A program made the position numbers and the translations under genes. From Streptomyces endocoffeicus (lineage in GTDB: Bacteria; Actinomycetota; Actinomycetes; Streptomycetales; Streptomycetaceae), in NCBI RefSeq assembly GCF_016741935.1, contig NZ_JAERRG010000001.1:1178001-1242000 (forward strand): 64,000 bases of DNA, in the 5' to 3' direction. Positions 45,607 through 58,645 of the stretch are shown here, piece after piece (within the stretch, counting starts at the first letter, position 1; each line of letters begins with the position of its first letter). The notes below the pieces were generated by a model. It saw only the letters and a program-made list of their open reading frames with translations. It was not told where the DNA came from and did no database searches.

Positions 45607-48600
45607 ATGTCGAACGAAGAGAAGCTGCTCGACCACCTCAAGTGGGTCACGGCCGAGTTGCGCCAGACCCGTGAGCGTCTGCGGGAGGCCGAGTCCGCCG
45701 AGCCGGAGCCTATCGCGATCGTGGGCATGGCCTGCCGCTATCCGGGCGGGGTGCGGTCGCCGGAGGAGCTGTGGCGGCTGGTGCGGGACGGCGAGGACGC
45801 CGTCTCCGGCTTTCCCGCGGACCGGGGTTGGGGCGTTGAGGAGCTGTTTGACCCGGATCCCGAAAGCTACGGGAAGTCGTATGTGGACCAGGGCGGATTC
45901 TGTTACGACGCGACCGAGTTCGACGCGGCCTTCTTCGACATCAGTCCCCGCGAGGCCCAGGCCATGGACCCGCAGCAGCGGCTGCTGCTGGAGACCGCGT
46001 GGGAGGCGTTCGAACGCGCCGGGCTCAACCGGGCGTCGCTGGGCGGCAGCAACACCGGGGTGTTCGCCGGGGTCGGTTCGCATGACTATCTGTCGGTCAT
46101 CGGCGACATCACGAGCGAGGTGGAGGGGTACGTCGGGCCCGGGAACCTCGGCAGTGTGGTGTCCGGCCGGGTGGCATACTCGCTCGGCCTGGAGGGGCCC
46201 GCGGTCACGGTGGACACCGCGTGTTCCTCGTCGCTGGTCGCCATTCATCTGGCGTGTCAGGCCCTGCGCAGCGGCGAATGCGATCTGGCCCTGGCCGGTG
46301 GGGTGGCCGTGATGGCGACGCCCGGCGCGTTCATCGAGTTCTCCCGGCAGCGTGGCATGGCCCCCGACGGCCGCTGCAAGCCGTTCGCGGCGGCCGCCGA
46401 TGGCACCGGATGGGGTGAGGGCGCCGGGTTGATCGTCCTGGAGCGCCTGTGTGAGGCGCGGCGCCGCAACCGCCGTGTCCTCGGGGTGATCCGGGGTTCC
46501 GCGGTCAACCAGGACGGAGCCAGCAATGGTCTTACGGCGCCGAACGGGCCCTCGCAGCAGCGGGTGATCCGGCAGGCCCTGGCCAACGCGCAGCTGTCCA
46601 CGGCCGAGGTGGACGCGGTCGACGGACACGGCACCGGGACCACCCTGGGCGATCCGATCGAGGCGCAGGCGCTGCTGGCCACGTACGGCCAGGGCAGGCC
46701 GGAGGACCGGCCGCTGTGGCTGGGCTCGATCAAATCCAACCTGGGGCACACGCAGGCCGCCGCCGGTGCGGCCAGTGTGATCAAGATGGTGATGGCGATG
46801 CGGCACGAACTGCTGCCCGCCTCGCTGCACATCGACGAGCCGACACCACACGCCGACTGGGGGTCGGGGGCGGTACGGCTGCTGACCGAGCCGGTCGCGT
46901 GGCCGCGTGGGGAGCGTCCGCGCCGGGCCGGTGTGTCCGCGTTCGGGATCTCCGGTACGAACGCCCATCTCATCCTGGAGCAGGCACCCGCCCCCGCCGA
47001 AACGCCATCCGTCGCAACGGTGCCGGCCGACGGCGACAGCGACGGCGTGTCGGCTGGTGGTGTGGTGCCGTGGGTGGTGTCTGGACGTGGCGCTGAGGCA
47101 TTGCGCGGTCAGGCACAGGCACTCGCCGATCGCGTGGCCGCCGCCCCCGAAGCATCAGCGGCGGAAGTCGGCTGGTCGCTGATTGCCACCCGGTCCGTCT
47201 TCGACCACCGCGCCGTCATCATCGGCGAACACCGCGACCAACTCCTGACCGGACTCAACGCCCTCGCCACCGGCAACACCCACCCCACCATCATCGAACC
47301 AAACACCACCACCAGCGGCGGCATGGGCCCGGTCCTGGTCTTCCCCGGCCAGGGCTCCCAATGGCTCGGCATGGGCGCCGGACTCCTGGCCACCTCCCCC
47401 GCCTTCGCCACCCGCGTAACCGAATGCGAACAAGCCCTCACCCCGCATGTGGACTGGTCCCTGACCGAAGTCCTGCGCGGCGGAATCAACGCCACAGACC
47501 TCGCCCGCGTCGACGTCGTCCAGCCAGTCCTCTGGGCCGTCATGGTCTCCCTCGCCGCCGTATGGGACCACCACGGCGTCACCCCCACCGCCGTCGTCGG
47601 CCACAGCCAAGGCGAAATCGCCGCCGCCTGCGTCGCCGGAGCCCTCTCCCTCGACGAAGGCGCCCGCATCGTCGCCCTCCGCGCCCACGCCCTCCGCCGC
47701 CTCGCCGGCCACGGCGCCATGGCCTCCCTCACCCTCAGCCAAAACCAGACACAGGAATTCCTCGCCAAACTCGGCGAAGATGCCCACAACGTAGGCCTCG
47801 CCGCCGTCAACGGACCCGGGTCCGTGGTCGTCTCCGGACCACCGGACCAGGTCGCCCACGCCGTCACCGCATGCGAACAAACAGGCCACCGCGCCCGACT
47901 CATCGACGTGGACTACGCCTCCCACAGCGCCCAAGTGGATGCCATCGCCGAGGAGTTGCGGGAGGTGCTGTCGGGGATCGAGCCCGTCCAGGCGGAGGTG
48001 GCGTTCTACTCGACCGTCACCGGCACCCGCATGGACACCAGCGAGCTCGACACCACGTACTGGGTCAAGAACCTCCGCGAACGAGTACGCTTCGCCGACG
48101 CCGTACGAGCGCTCCTCGACGACGGCCACCGCGTATTCATCGAAGCCAGCACCCACCCCGTCCTCACCATCGGCATGCAGGAGACCTTCGAGGAAGCCGG
48201 TGTGCCCGCGGCCGCGGTGCCGACCCTGCGCCGGGACCACGGCGACCACGCCCAGTTGATGCGCTCGGTGGCGCAGGCGTTCACCGCCGGAGTCACCGTC
48301 GACTGGACCCGCTGGTTCCGCACCGACCCCACACCCCGCGTCATCGACCTGCCCACCTACGCCTTCCAGCGGCGCCGGTACTGGCTGGACGGGCGGGGTG
48401 GCCACAGTGGCGACCCGGGCGACCTCGGGCTGGGGTCCGCGGAGCATCCGCTGCTCGGCGCCGCCGTGGAACTCGCGGAGGGCGGCGCCCATCTGCTGAC
48501 CGGCCGGCTGTCGCCGCGGACCCATCCGTGGCTGAACGACCACCGGGTGCTGGACACCGTCCTGCTGCCGGGCACCGCCTTCGCCGAACTCGCCCTGCAC

Positions 48601-51600
48601 GCGGCCGCGCGGACCGGCTGTGACCATGTGGCGGAGCTGACCCTGCACGCACCATTGGTGATTCCGCAGGGCGAGGCGGTCGATGTGCAGATCGCCGTGG
48701 CCGCTCCCGATCACACCGGTGAGCGTCCGATCACGGTGCATTCACGGCCGGCGGCCGACACCGGGGACACGGCCTGGACCCGGCATGCCACCGGGGCGCT
48801 CGCCACCACCGCCGCATCCAACTCCCCTGCTCTGCCCGGCGCTTGGCCGCCTCCAGGGGCGACACCGCTCCCCGTCGAGGACTTCTACCAGCGACTCGCC
48901 GACCACGGATACCACTACGGACCGTCCTTCCAGGGCCTCACCGCCGCGTGGCGACTGGACGGCGACATCTACGCCGAGGTGTCCCTGCCCGAGGGGGAGC
49001 GCGAGGGCGCGGCCGCGTACGGCATCCATCCCGCCCTGTTCGACGCCGCGCTGCACGCCCGTGCCCTGGACGTCGCCCCCGACTCCGAGGACGCGCACCG
49101 GATCCTGCTCCCGTTCACCTGGAGCGGTCTGCGGCTGCGCGCCACCGGCGCGGACACCCTGCGGATCCGCATCACCCCGACGGCATCGGACCGCCTCACC
49201 CTGTTCGCGGCCGATCCAACCGGCGCGCCGGTGGCCGTCGTGAACGATCTGATGCTGCGTCCGGTGCCGGACGGGCGGTTGGGCCGGGCCCGTGCGGCGG
49301 GCAGGAACTCGCTGTTCCAGCTGGCCTGGACGCGGATGACACCGGTCGAGGGCGCCCCGGCATGCCGTTCAGCCGTGATCGGCCCGGACGGCGGTCCGCT
49401 GGCCGAGGCGCTGCCCGACGCCTCCCACCTCCCGGATCTGGCCGCCGTGCGGGCGGCGGTGGCGAGCGGGGCCCCGGCCCCCGATGTGGTGTTCGCCTTC
49501 TTCGGCTCTTCCGCCGATGGCCGGTGCGATCCGATGGAGCGCGCCCATGACCTGAGCAGGGAGGCCCTCGGGGTGTTGCGGGAGTTCCTCGTCGCTCCCG
49601 AATGCGCCGACGCCCGGTTGGCGGTGGTCACCCGTGGGGCGGTCGCCCCGCAGAGTCATGACGATGTCCACGATCTGCCTGCCTCCGCCGTGTGGGGTCT
49701 GGTGCGCAGCGCCCAGTCGGAGAGCCCCGGCCGGGTCCTGCTGCTCGACCTCGACGCACGGGACGACTCGCTACGAGCCCTGTCCGACGCCGTGGCCTCG
49801 GGCGAGCCCCAGCTGGCGCTGCGCGACGGGGTGGCGTACGTACCGCGACTCGTCCACGACGACGCGGCCAAGCGGCTCACCCCGCCGGAGGGGTCGGCCA
49901 CGTGGCGTCTGGGGTTGACGGGCCACGGCAGCCTGGATCAGCTGGCGCTGGTGGACTGCCCGGACAACACCCGCCCGCTGGACCGGGGCGAGGTCCGGGT
50001 GGCACTTCGGGCGGGCGGGGTGAACTTCCATGACGTCGTCGTGGCGCTGGGCATGGTGGAGGACCCCAGGCCACTGGGCGGCGACGGTGCGGGCGTGGTC
50101 GTCGAAGTGGGGCCGGACACCGATGAGTTCGCGGTGGGCGACCGGGTCATGGGCCTGTTCAACGGCACCGGGTCGCTGGTGGTCACCGACGTCCGGATGA
50201 TCACCGGGATCCCCACGGGGTGGTCCTACGCGCAGGCGGCCACCACACCGTCCGCCTTCCTCACGGCCTACTACGGTCTCGCCGATCTCGCGGGGCTGCG
50301 GGCCGGGGAGAAGCTGCTGCTGCACGCGGCCACCGGTGGGGTGGGACTGGCGGCCGTGCAGCTGGCTCGCCACTGGGAGGCCGAGGTGTTCGCCACGGCG
50401 GGACCCGCGAAGTGGCACGCCCTGCGGGAGCGCGGTTTCGACGACCGCCACATCGCCTCCTCGCGCACCCTCGACTTCGAGGAGGGGTTCCGTGCCGCCG
50501 CCGGATCCGTCGATGTGGTGCTCAACTCCCTGGCCGGTGACTTCATGGACGCGTCCTTGCGGCTGCTGGCCCCCGGCGGTCGCTTCATCGACATGGGCCG
50601 GACGGACGTCCGCGACCCCGAGGAGGTCGGCGCCCGGTATCCGGGGGTCGGCTATCGCGCGTTCGACCTGGTCGGCGGCGCGGGTCCGGACCGTATCCAG
50701 CGGATGCTGGCCGAGTTGTCGACGCTGTTCGAGAACGGGACGCTGCAACCGCTGCCGACCACGCTGTGGGACATCCGCAGGGCCCCCGAGGCGTTTCGTT
50801 ACTTCAGCCAGGCCCGCCACATCGGCAAGATCGTCCTGACGCTCCCGACCGTCCTCGACCCGGAGGGCACGGTCCTCATCACCGGTGGCACGGGCACCCT
50901 CGGCGCCGCCACCGCCCGCCATCTGGTGGCCCACCACGGCGTACGGCGGCTGCTGCTCATCAGCCGCCGGGGACTCGACGCCCCGGGGGCCACGGAGCTG
51001 GCGGCCGAGCTGACCGAGCTCGGCGCGCACGTTTCCATCGTGGCGTGTGACGCGGCCGACCGGGCCGCCCTGGCCAAACTGCTGGAGACCGTTCCCGACC
51101 GCCATCCGCTCACCGCCGTCGTCCACGCCTCCGGGCTGCTGCGCGATGCCACCGTCGAGGCACTCACGCCCGATCAGCTCGATGAGGTGCTGCGGGCGAA
51201 GGCCGACGCGGCGTGGAATCTGCATGAACTCACCCGCGACGCCGGGCTGTCGGCGTTCGTGTTGTTCTCCGCGGCGGCCGGGCTGCTGGGCGCCGCGGGC
51301 CAGGGCAACTACGCGGCGGGCAACGCCTTCCTGGACGCGCTCGCCGTGCACCGCCATGCCCAGGGCCTGCCCGCCACCTCCCTGGCCTGGGGGTACTGGG
51401 CCCAGGCCACCGGCATGACCGGGGGAATGACCGACACCGACCGGGCACGGCTGGCGCGGGCCGGGATGGTGGGACTGGAGACCGAACAGGGTCTCGCACT
51501 GCTCGACATCGCGCTCGACAGCGGCCTGCCGACCCTTGCGCCCATCCGGCTCGACCTGGCCACCATGCGGCGTGAGGCCCATGCCGACGATCTGCCGCCC

Positions 51601-52209
51601 CTCTTCAGGAGCCTCGTACGCGGCGCCGCCCCGCAGGCGGCCACCGGAGCCGTCGCCTCGGGCGGGGCGGCACCGGCGGAGGTGTTCTCCGCCATGTCCG
51701 GGGAGGACCGCCAGCAGGCGCTCCTGAAGCTGGTGCGCAACGCCACGGCGACGGTGCTGGGCCATGACACGGCGGATGCCATCCACCCCGCCCAGAACTT
51801 CCGGGAGCTGGGCTTCGACTCGCTGACCGCCGTGGAGCTGCGCAACCGGCTGGGCGCCGCCACCGGTCTCCGGCTGCCCGCCACGCTGGTCTTCGACCAC
51901 CCCACGCCCACCGCGGTGGTGCGTCTGCTGGAGGAGCTCCTGGCCCCGGCCGGGACGGCGTCGGCGGACTCGCTCCTCACCGGCCTCGACTCCCTCGACG
52001 CCGCCTTGACCGGGGGGATCACCGACCGGGAGCAACGGGCCCGGATCGCGGCGCGGCTGCGCGAACTGCTGCGCAAGGCGGACGGCCCGTGGCAGGACGC
52101 GGACGGCGACGACGACGCCGAGGAGGATCTGGCGTCGGCCAGCGACGAGGAGTTGTTCCGGGCGCTCGACAACGAGCTGACCGTCCCCTCCGACGACGGT
52201 CTCCGATGA
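45607..52209 (+). CDS. Type I polyketide synthase, one KS-AT-DH-ER-KR-ACP module (methylmalonyl)
   Basis: 2,200 residues, with AAGGAG a few bases before the ATG. Order: docking helix 1-33, KS 36-460 (Cys206), AT about 573-880 (GHSQG Ser667; YASH 770-773, predicting methylmalonyl-CoA), DH about 946-1225, ER about 1435-1747 (NADPH motif [15 protein letters not shown] near 1572), KR (NADPH motif near 1754, Tyr1902), ACP (Ser2072), C-terminal docking. The KR has LRD in place of LDD but keeps the key Asp1847, so B-type. The DH catalytic pair His979/Asp1146 is present, but the motif HxxxGxxxxP has Asp983 for Gly. The ER has Val where a Tyr marks 2S methyl products, hinting at 2R. If fully active, it adds a saturated methyl-branched unit. 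Confidence 0.96.
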   Translation: MSNEEKLLDHLKWVTAELRQTRERLREAESAEPEPIAIVGMACRYPGGVRSPEELWRLVRDGEDAVSGFPADRGWGVEELFDPDPESYGKSYVDQGGFCYDATEFDAAFFDISPREAQAMDPQQRLLLETAWEAFERAGLNRASLGGSNTGVFAGVGSHDYLSVIGDITSEVEGYVGPGNLGSVVSGRVAYSLGLEGPAVTVDTACSSSLVAIHLACQALRSGECDLALAGGVAVMATPGAFIEFSRQRGMAPDGRCKPFAAAADGTGWGEGAGLIVLERLCEARRRNRRVLGVIRGSAVNQDGASNGLTAPNGPSQQRVIRQALANAQLSTAEVDAVDGHGTGTTLGDPIEAQALLATYGQGRPEDRPLWLGSIKSNLGHTQAAAGAASVIKMVMAMRHELLPASLHIDEPTPHADWGSGAVRLLTEPVAWPRGERPRRAGVSAFGISGTNAHLILEQAPAPAETPSVATVPADGDSDGVSAGGVVPWVVSGRGAEALRGQAQALADRVAAAPEASAAEVGWSLIATRSVFDHRAVIIGEHRDQLLTGLNALATGNTHPTIIEPNTTTSGGMGPVLVFPGQGSQWLGMGAGLLATSPAFATRVTECEQALTPHVDWSLTEVLRGGINATDLARVDVVQPVLWAVMVSLAAVWDHHGVTPTAVVGHSQGEIAAACVAGALSLDEGARIVALRAHALRRLAGHGAMASLTLSQNQTQEFLAKLGEDAHNVGLAAVNGPGSVVVSGPPDQVAHAVTACEQTGHRARLIDVDYASHSAQVDAIAEELREVLSGIEPVQAEVAFYSTVTGTRMDTSELDTTYWVKNLRERVRFADAVRALLDDGHRVFIEASTHPVLTIGMQETFEEAGVPAAAVPTLRRDHGDHAQLMRSVAQAFTAGVTVDWTRWFRTDPTPRVIDLPTYAFQRRRYWLDGRGGHSGDPGDLGLGSAEHPLLGAAVELAEGGAHLLTGRLSPRTHPWLNDHRVLDTVLLPGTAFAELALHAAARTGCDHVAELTLHAPLVIPQGEAVDVQIAVAAPDHTGERPITVHSRPAADTGDTAWTRHATGALATTAASNSPALPGAWPPPGATPLPVEDFYQRLADHGYHYGPSFQGLTAAWRLDGDIYAEVSLPEGEREGAAAYGIHPALFDAALHARALDVAPDSEDAHRILLPFTWSGLRLRATGADTLRIRITPTASDRLTLFAADPTGAPVAVVNDLMLRPVPDGRLGRARAAGRNSLFQLAWTRMTPVEGAPACRSAVIGPDGGPLAEALPDASHLPDLAAVRAAVASGAPAPDVVFAFFGSSADGRCDPMERAHDLSREALGVLREFLVAPECADARLAVVTRGAVAPQSHDDVHDLPASAVWGLVRSAQSESPGRVLLLDLDARDDSLRALSDAVASGEPQLALRDGVAYVPRLVHDDAAKRLTPPEGSATWRLGLTGHGSLDQLALVDCPDNTRPLDRGEVRVALRAGGVNFHDVVVALGMVEDPRPLGGDGAGVVVEVGPDTDEFAVGDRVMGLFNGTGSLVVTDVRMITGIPTGWSYAQAATTPSAFLTAYYGLADLAGLRAGEKLLLHAATGGVGLAAVQLARHWEAEVFATAGPAKWHALRERGFDDRHIASSRTLDFEEGFRAAAGSVDVVLNSLAGDFMDASLRLLAPGGRFIDMGRTDVRDPEEVGARYPGVGYRAFDLVGGAGPDRIQRMLAELSTLFENGTLQPLPTTLWDIRRAPEAFRYFSQARHIGKIVLTLPTVLDPEGTVLITGGTGTLGAATARHLVAHHGVRRLLLISRRGLDAPGATELAAELTELGAHVSIVACDAADRAALAKLLETVPDRHPLTAVVHASGLLRDATVEALTPDQLDEVLRAKADAAWNLHELTRDAGLSAFVLFSAAAGLLGAAGQGNYAAGNAFLDALAVHRHAQGLPATSLAWGYWAQATGMTGGMTDTDRARLARAGMVGLETEQGLALLDIALDSGLPTLAPIRLDLATMRREAHADDLPPLFRSLVRGAAPQAATGAVASGGAAPAEVFSAMSGEDRQQALLKLVRNATATVLGHDTADAIHPAQNFRELGFDSLTAVELRNRLGAATGLRLPATLVFDHPTPTAVVRLLEELLAPAGTASADSLLTGLDSLDAALTGGITDREQRARIAARLRELLRKADGPWQDADGDDDAEEDLASASDEELFRALDNELTVPSDDGLR

Positions 52210-52234
52210 ATTCAGGACCGATGAATCAGGACCA

Positions 52235-52288
52235 CTGGACCAGGACCGCTGGACCAGGACCGCTGGACCAGGACCGCTGAATCAGGAC
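52235..52288. repeat. 14-bp tandem repeat in the PKS2-PKS3 gap
   Basis: Three exact CTGGACCAGGACCG units and a degraded fourth fill most of the 105-bp space between the two PKS genes. No hairpin or clear ribosome site is seen, and the repeat probably arose by slippage. Confidence 0.8.
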
Positions 52289-52314
52289 AGCCGTGACGAT
52301 CGGGTTGATGCGAT

Positions 52315-55300
52315 ATGACGGATGACGAGAAGCTCCGCAGCTATCTCAAGCGGGCGACCGCCGATCTGCGTCTGGCCAGGCGGCAGTTGCGCGAGGTCGA
52401 GGACCGCGCCCGGGAGCCCATCGCCATCGTCGGGATGGCCTGCCACTTCCCCGGCGATGTGGCGACCCCCGAGGACCTGTGGCGGGTGGTGGACGAGGGC
52501 GTGGACGTCATCTCCTCGTTTCCCGAGGACCGTGGCTGGGACCTGGAGAACCTCTACGACCCGGATCCGGAGCACGCCGGTACCAGCAGCGCCCGCGAGG
52601 GCGGATTTCTGCGCGATGTGGCCGACTTCGACGCCGAGTTCTTCGGGATCAGCCCGCGTGAGGCCGCGGCGATGGATCCGCAGCAGCGGCTGCTGCTGGA
52701 GACGGCGTGGGAGGCGTTCGAGCGCGCGGGGCTCACGCGGGAGGCGCTGAGCGGCAGTGCCACCGGAGTGTTCGCCGGGGTGGACTCGTACCACTATCTG
52801 TCGCTGATCGGCCAGACGACGAGCGACTCGGCGGGCTATGTGGCCACCGGGAACCTCGGCAGCGTGGTCTCGGGCCGGGTGTCGTACTCGTTCGGCCTGG
52901 AGGGGCCCGCGGTCACGGTGGACACGGCGTGCTCGTCGTCACTGGTGGCCACGCACCTGGCGGTGCAGGCGCTGCGGCAGGACGAGTGCACGCTGGCGCT
53001 CGCGGGCGGAGTGACGGTGATGGCCACACCCGGTGGGTTCACCGAGTTCTCGCGTCAGCGCGCGCTCTCCCCGGACGGTCGGTGCAAGGCGTTCGCCGCG
53101 GCCGCCGACGGCACGGGCTTCTCCGAGGGCGTCGGTCTGGTGCTGCTGGAGCGGCTGTCGGACGCGCGGCGCAACGGGCACCGGGTGCTCGCGGTGATCC
53201 GGGGCTCGGCGGTCAACCAGGATGGTGCGTCGAATGGTCTTACGGCGCCGAACGGGCCCTCGCAGCAACGGGTGATCCGGCAGGCCCTGGTCAACGCGGG
53301 GCTGTCGCCGTCCGAGGTGGACGCGGTGGAGGCGCACGGTACGGGCACGACGCTGGGCGACCCCATCGAGGCGCAGGCGCTGCTGGCCACGTACGGAAAG
53401 GACCGGCCGGAGGACCGGCCGCTGTGGCTGGGCTCCATCAAGTCCAACATCGGGCATACGCAGGCCGCCGCCGGGGTGGCGAGCATCATCAAGATGGTGC
53501 AGGCCCTGCGGCATGAGGTGCTCCCCGTCTCGCTGCACATCGACGAGCCGACACCGCATGTGGACTGGGGTGCGGGCGAGGTACGGCTGCTGACCGAACC
53601 GGTCGAGTGGACGGCGAACGGACGGCCGCGCCGTGTGGGGGTGTCGTCGTTCGGCATCAGCGGTACGAACGCCCATCTCATCCTGGAGCAGGCACCCGAA
53701 CCGGCCGAGGTCGCCCCCGCGCTGGACACGTCGGGGAGCGGTGTTGCGGCGGGTGGTGTGGTGCCGTGGGTGGTCTCCGGGCGTGGTGCTGAGGCATTGC
53801 GCGGTCAGGCACGGGCACTGGCCGAGCGGGTGGCCACCGCCCCCGAAGCATCAGCGGCGGAAGTCGGCTGGTCGCTGATCGCCACCCGGTCCGTCTTCGA
53901 CCACCGCGCCGTCATCATCGGCGAACACCGCGACCAACTCCTGACCGGACTCAACGCCCTCGCCACCGGCAACACCCACCCCACCATCATCGAACCAACC
54001 ACCACCACCAGCGGCGGCATGGGCCCGGTCCTGGTCTTCCCCGGCCAGGGCTCCCAATGGCTCGGCATGGGCGCCGGACTCCTGGCCACCTCCCCCGCCT
54101 TCGCCACCCGCGTAACCGAATGCGAACAAGCCCTCACCCCGCATGTGGACTGGTCCCTGACCGAAGTCCTGCGCGGCGGAATCAACGCCACAGACCTCGC
54201 CCGCGTCGACGTCGTCCAGCCAGTCCTCTGGGCCGTCATGGTCTCCCTCGCCGCCGTATGGGACCACCACGGCGTCACCCCCACCGCCGTCGTCGGCCAC
54301 AGCCAAGGCGAAATCGCCGCCGCCTGCGTCGCCGGAGCCCTCTCCCTCGACGAAGGCGCCCGCATCGTCGCCCTCCGCGCCCACGCCCTCCGCCGCCTCG
54401 CCGGCCACGGCGCCATGGCCTCCCTCACCCTCAGCCAAAACCAGGCACAGGAGTTCCTCGCCAAACTCGGCGAAGATGCCCACAACGTAGGCCTCGCCGC
54501 CGTCAATGGACCCGGGTCCGTGGTGGTCTCCGGACCACCGGACCAGGTCGCCCACGCCGTCACCGCATGCGAACAAACAGGCCACCGCGCCCGACTCATC
54601 GACGTCGACTACGCCTCCCACAGCGCCCAAGTCGACGAAATCGCAGCCGAGTTGAACGAGCTCCTGGCCGGGGTCAAGCCGGTGCCGGGCCAGGTGGCGT
54701 TCTACTCGACCGTCACCGGCACCCGCATGGACACCAGCGAGCTCGACACCGCGTACTGGGTCAAGAACCTCCGTGAACGAGTACGCTTCGCCGACGCCGT
54801 ACGAGCACTCCTCGACGACGGCCACCGCGTATTCATCGAAGCCAGCACCCACCCCGTCCTCACCATCGGCATGCAGGAAAGCATCGAGGAGGCGGGGGTC
54901 GACGCGGTCACCATCCCTACCCTGCGGCGCGACCACGGTGGACCGGCCCAGCTGGCACGGTCCGTGGCGCAGGCGTTCACCGCCGGAGTCCCCGTCGACT
55001 GGACCCGTTGGTTCCGCACCGACCCCACACCCCGCGTCATCGACCTGCCCACCTACGCCTTCCAGCGTGAGCGGTACTGGCTGGACGGAGAGGGCGGGCC
55101 GGGTGGCGACCCGGCCGATCTGGGGCTGACGGCCGCCGGGCATCCGCTGCTCGGCGCGGCCGTGGAGCTCGCCGACGGCACCACTCACGTGCTCACCGGC
55201 CGGATCTCCACCCGGTCCCATCCATGGCTCGCCGAGCATGTGGTGGCGGGTGCGGTGCTGGCGCCGGGCGCGATGCTGGTGGAGTGGGCGCTGCGGGCGG

Positions 55301-58176
55301 CCGACGAGGTCGGCTGCGGCGGGGTGGAGGAGCTGGCGCTGCAGGTTCCGCTGGCGCTGCCCGAGTCCGGTGGGCTGCGGGTGCAGGTGGTGGTGGGTGC
55401 CGCGGCGGAGGATGGGCGGCGTGAGGTGCGGATGTACTCACGTCCCGACCGCCCCGACCGCCCCGACCGCCCCGACGGCGTCGGGCATCCCGACGGGTCC
55501 AACGGCGTCGGCCACGCCCTGGCCCTCGATTCCGGCCTGGACGCGGGGTGGGTGTGTCATGCGGTGGGCGTGCTCGCGCCCGCCGCCGACGCCCCCGCCC
55601 CGGTGGAGGGCCTGGGCGGGGCATGGCCGCCGCCGGGCGCGGAGCCGCTGGACGTCGGCGCCTTCTACGAGCAGGTGATGGCGGCGGGGTACGGATACGG
55701 CCCGGCGTACCAGGGCCTGACGGCCGCATGGCGCCAGGGCGGGGATGTCCTCGCCGAGGTGGCACTGCCCGATGCCGCGGGAGGCCGGGACGGATTCGGC
55801 ATCCATCCGGTGCTGCTGGACGCGGCACTGCATCCGTCGCTGCTGATGGACCGGCCCGAGGGGCAGGAGGACGACGACCAGGTGTGGTTGCCGTTCGCCT
55901 GGAACGGCGTGTCCCTGTGGGCCACCGAGGCGGCCACCGTACGGGTCCGGCTGTCGCGGGACGAGGAGCGGCAGTCGCTGCGCCTCACGGTGGCGGACAC
56001 GGTGGGCGCGCCGGTGCTGACGGTCGACTCGCTGGTGACCCGTCCTGCCGCGACGGACCGGCCGCGCACGGCCGCCCGTGCCGTGGACGGGCTGTTCACC
56101 CTCGACTGGACGCCACTGCCCGCTCCGGCCACCGCGCCGTCCCCCACCTCGGTGGTCGGCGACGGCGGTTGGGTGGTGCTGGGCGAGGACCGGCTGGGGC
56201 TGGCGGAGCCGGTCCAGGCGGACACGGGCGATGCCATGGCGTGCCACCCGGACCTGGAGGCGCTGATCGAGGCCGTCAACGCGGGCGAGCCCGCCCCTGC
56301 CGTCGTCCTGGCCCATCCGTACGCCGCCGAGGGTGACCACGGGGACGGGCTGGGGGCGACCGAGGAGCTGCTGGGCCTGGTGCAGTCCTGGCTGCGGCGC
56401 CCGGCGCTGGCCGACACACGGCTGGTGGTCGTCACACGGGGCGCGGTGGCGGCGGCCCATCCCGGCATGGACACCGATGACACCGATGACACCCATGACA
56501 CCGAAGACGCCAATAGCGCCGACGACACCGACGCCATCGCACTGGACCCGTCCGGTGCCGGAGCGTGGGGGCTGATCCGCAGCGCCCAGTCGGAGAACCC
56601 GGGCCGGTTTGTGCTGCTCGACCTCGCCGAGGGCCGGGAGGACCACGAGGGCCGCCAGGGCCTCGTGGAGGCCGTGGTGCGCGCGATCGACGCGCATGAG
56701 CCCCAGGTGGCGGTGCGGGACGGACGGGTGCTGGTGCCCCGGATGGTCCGCGCGACGGCCGCCCCCAGCCCGGCCACGGAGGGTCAGGACGAGCGGCGAA
56801 CCGCCGGACTCGACGCCGAGGGCACCGTGCTGATCACGGGTGGCACCGGAACTCTGGGCGCTCAGGTCGCCGAACACCTGGTGCGCACATGGGGCGTCAG
56901 GCATCTGCTGCTGGTGAGCCGGAGCGGCCCGGAGGCCGCCGGCGCCGATGAACTCACCGACCGGCTCGCCGAGTTGGGGGCTCAGGTACGGATCACCGCG
57001 ACCGATGTCACCGACCCGGACGCGGTGGCCGATCTGGTGGCCGGGGTCGATCCCGCGCATCCGCTGACCGGTGTGGTCCACGCGGCCGGGGTGCTGGACG
57101 ACGCCGTCCTCACCACCCAGACCCCGGAGCGGCTGGCGCGGGTGTGGCGTCCGAAGGCCACGGCCGCGGCCCATCTGCACGCCGCGACCGCGGAGCTGCC
57201 GCTGTCCCTGTTTGTGATGTTCTCCTCCACGGCGGGCACACTGGGCGCCTCGGGGCAGTCCAACTACGCCGCGGCGAACGCCTATTGCGACGCCCTGGCC
57301 GCCCGGCGCCGCGCCCTCGGCCTGCCGGGGCTTTCGGTGGCGTGGGGCCTGTGGGCCGACGCCAGCGGGATGACCGGGCATCTGGGGGAGACGGACCGGG
57401 CCAGGATGAGCCGGTCGGGCATCGGGGCGATGTCCGGCGAGCGGGCGCTGGGGCTGCTGGACGCCGCCGTGCGCCACGGCCACCACCATCTGATCGCCAT
57501 CGACCTGGACGTACGGGCACTGGCGGGCCAGCCGGCGCTCACCCTGCCCGCTCCGCTGCGGGCGCTCACCGGTGGCGGTACGGCCCGGCGTACCGCGGCC
57601 ACGGCCCGGCCGCACACCGACTGGGCCGGTCATCTGGCCGCGCTGCCGGTGGAGGAGCAGCGCCGTACGCTGCTCAATCTGGTCCTCACCCATGCCGCGG
57701 CGGCGCTGGGCCACTCCGACCCGGGGCGGATCCAGACCGAGCGCGGCTTCCTGGAGCTCGGCTTCGACTCGCTGACCGCGATCGAGCTGCGCAACAGGCT
57801 GACGGCCGTGACCGGGCTGCGGCTGGCCACCACCCTTATCTTCGACCACCCGAATCCGGCCGCGCTCGCCGTCCATCTGCATGCGGAATTGGCGCCCGAG
57901 GAGGTGGATCCGCTTCCCCCGGTGCTGGGTGAAATCGACAGGCTGGAAAGCGCGCTGCTTTCCGTGGCCCAGGACGAGACGGCGCATGCGGCGCTGCTGA
58001 AGCGCCTTCAGTCCACGCTGTCGAAACTGGGCGCCCTGCACGGCGGCGGGACGGAGGAGGGCCAAGCGGCCGGCCGTATTCAGGACGCCACGGCCGACGA
58101 GATCTTCCAGTTCATCGACCAGGACCTGGGCCGAAGCGAAAGCGACGGAGAGCACGCGCATGGGGGCACACGGTGA
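52315..58176 (+). CDS. Type I polyketide synthase, one KS-AT-DH-KR-ACP module (methylmalonyl)
   Basis: 1,953 residues. Docking helix 1-33, KS 35-460 (Cys206), AT (GHSQG Ser663; YASH 766-769, methylmalonyl), DH with intact [10 protein letters not shown] (His975) and Asp1169, KR with NADPH motif near 1503, LDD at 1594-1596 and Tyr1651, ACP (Ser1819), C-terminal docking. B-type KR plus active DH predicts a trans alpha-methyl alkene, the usual substrate of polyether epoxidases. Low-complexity loops occur in the DH (RPDRPDRPD near 1043-1052) and in the KR linker (repeated DDT-type residues near 1385-1405). The stop overlaps the first cyclase start (GTGA), tying the tailoring genes to this PKS. Confidence 0.96.
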   Translation: MTDDEKLRSYLKRATADLRLARRQLREVEDRAREPIAIVGMACHFPGDVATPEDLWRVVDEGVDVISSFPEDRGWDLENLYDPDPEHAGTSSAREGGFLRDVADFDAEFFGISPREAAAMDPQQRLLLETAWEAFERAGLTREALSGSATGVFAGVDSYHYLSLIGQTTSDSAGYVATGNLGSVVSGRVSYSFGLEGPAVTVDTACSSSLVATHLAVQALRQDECTLALAGGVTVMATPGGFTEFSRQRALSPDGRCKAFAAAADGTGFSEGVGLVLLERLSDARRNGHRVLAVIRGSAVNQDGASNGLTAPNGPSQQRVIRQALVNAGLSPSEVDAVEAHGTGTTLGDPIEAQALLATYGKDRPEDRPLWLGSIKSNIGHTQAAAGVASIIKMVQALRHEVLPVSLHIDEPTPHVDWGAGEVRLLTEPVEWTANGRPRRVGVSSFGISGTNAHLILEQAPEPAEVAPALDTSGSGVAAGGVVPWVVSGRGAEALRGQARALAERVATAPEASAAEVGWSLIATRSVFDHRAVIIGEHRDQLLTGLNALATGNTHPTIIEPTTTTSGGMGPVLVFPGQGSQWLGMGAGLLATSPAFATRVTECEQALTPHVDWSLTEVLRGGINATDLARVDVVQPVLWAVMVSLAAVWDHHGVTPTAVVGHSQGEIAAACVAGALSLDEGARIVALRAHALRRLAGHGAMASLTLSQNQAQEFLAKLGEDAHNVGLAAVNGPGSVVVSGPPDQVAHAVTACEQTGHRARLIDVDYASHSAQVDEIAAELNELLAGVKPVPGQVAFYSTVTGTRMDTSELDTAYWVKNLRERVRFADAVRALLDDGHRVFIEASTHPVLTIGMQESIEEAGVDAVTIPTLRRDHGGPAQLARSVAQAFTAGVPVDWTRWFRTDPTPRVIDLPTYAFQRERYWLDGEGGPGGDPADLGLTAAGHPLLGAAVELADGTTHVLTGRISTRSHPWLAEHVVAGAVLAPGAMLVEWALRAADEVGCGGVEELALQVPLALPESGGLRVQVVVGAAAEDGRREVRMYSRPDRPDRPDRPDGVGHPDGSNGVGHALALDSGLDAGWVCHAVGVLAPAADAPAPVEGLGGAWPPPGAEPLDVGAFYEQVMAAGYGYGPAYQGLTAAWRQGGDVLAEVALPDAAGGRDGFGIHPVLLDAALHPSLLMDRPEGQEDDDQVWLPFAWNGVSLWATEAATVRVRLSRDEERQSLRLTVADTVGAPVLTVDSLVTRPAATDRPRTAARAVDGLFTLDWTPLPAPATAPSPTSVVGDGGWVVLGEDRLGLAEPVQADTGDAMACHPDLEALIEAVNAGEPAPAVVLAHPYAAEGDHGDGLGATEELLGLVQSWLRRPALADTRLVVVTRGAVAAAHPGMDTDDTDDTHDTEDANSADDTDAIALDPSGAGAWGLIRSAQSENPGRFVLLDLAEGREDHEGRQGLVEAVVRAIDAHEPQVAVRDGRVLVPRMVRATAAPSPATEGQDERRTAGLDAEGTVLITGGTGTLGAQVAEHLVRTWGVRHLLLVSRSGPEAAGADELTDRLAELGAQVRITATDVTDPDAVADLVAGVDPAHPLTGVVHAAGVLDDAVLTTQTPERLARVWRPKATAAAHLHAATAELPLSLFVMFSSTAGTLGASGQSNYAAANAYCDALAARRRALGLPGLSVAWGLWADASGMTGHLGETDRARMSRSGIGAMSGERALGLLDAAVRHGHHHLIAIDLDVRALAGQPALTLPAPLRALTGGGTARRTAATARPHTDWAGHLAALPVEEQRRTLLNLVLTHAAAALGHSDPGRIQTERGFLELGFDSLTAIELRNRLTAVTGLRLATTLIFDHPNPAALAVHLHAELAPEEVDPLPPVLGEIDRLESALLSVAQDETAHAALLKRLQSTLSKLGALHGGGTEEGQAAGRIQDATADEIFQFIDQDLGRSESDGEHAHGGTR

Positions 58177-58610
58177 TTGATGAGCGAAGCCGGAAGAAGC
58201 TCATTCTCGAGCACAGCCGCCGGATGAACGCCGCGGATATCGATGGGCTTCTCGAACTCTACGCGGACGAGGTCACGTTCGAGGATCCGGTCGGATCGGG
58301 GCGCAGGACCGGGCGGGACGCCCTTCGGGCGCATTTCGAGGAGCTCGCCGCGGCGGGTATCTCCGAGATTCCCGGTGAGCCGGTCGCGGGGCAGGACGGG
58401 GTGCATGTCCTGGTGCCGGTGACGGCCACCATGGACTATCTGCCCAAAGGCCCCGGATTCGCCGAGCGCGGCTGGCTGACGGCCCCGGACGCCCCGGAGA
58501 ACTCCCGCATCACCTGGGACTACGTCCTGATGATGCGCGCGGGGGCCGGCGGCCTCATTCAGGAACTGCAGATGTTCTGGGGGAGGTCGGACATTGGTAT
58601 CACCGGCTGA
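58173..58610 (+). CDS. MonBI/Lsd19-like epoxide hydrolase/cyclase (SnoaL-like fold)
   Basis: 145 residues, GTG start overlapping the PKS3 stop by 4 bp. The sequence closely follows polyether epoxide hydrolases of the MonBI type in its ordering: [55 protein letters not shown], and LQMFWGRSD at the end. Asp38 (in EDPVG) and Glu65 match the acid/base pair known in MonBI and Lsd19. These enzymes open an epoxide with an internal hydroxyl to form a tetrahydrofuran or tetrahydropyran ring. It should act on the enzyme-bound or released epoxy-polyketide after the flavin epoxidase encoded 0.5 kb downstream. Confidence 0.88.
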   Translation: MIDERSRKKLILEHSRRMNAADIDGLLELYADEVTFEDPVGSGRRTGRDALRAHFEELAAAGISEIPGEPVAGQDGVHVLVPVTATMDYLPKGPGFAERGWLTAPDAPENSRITWDYVLMMRAGAGGLIQELQMFWGRSDIGITG

Positions 58611-58645
58611 TCCCCGACAACCCCCGCACCGCACAGGAGGCGTTC

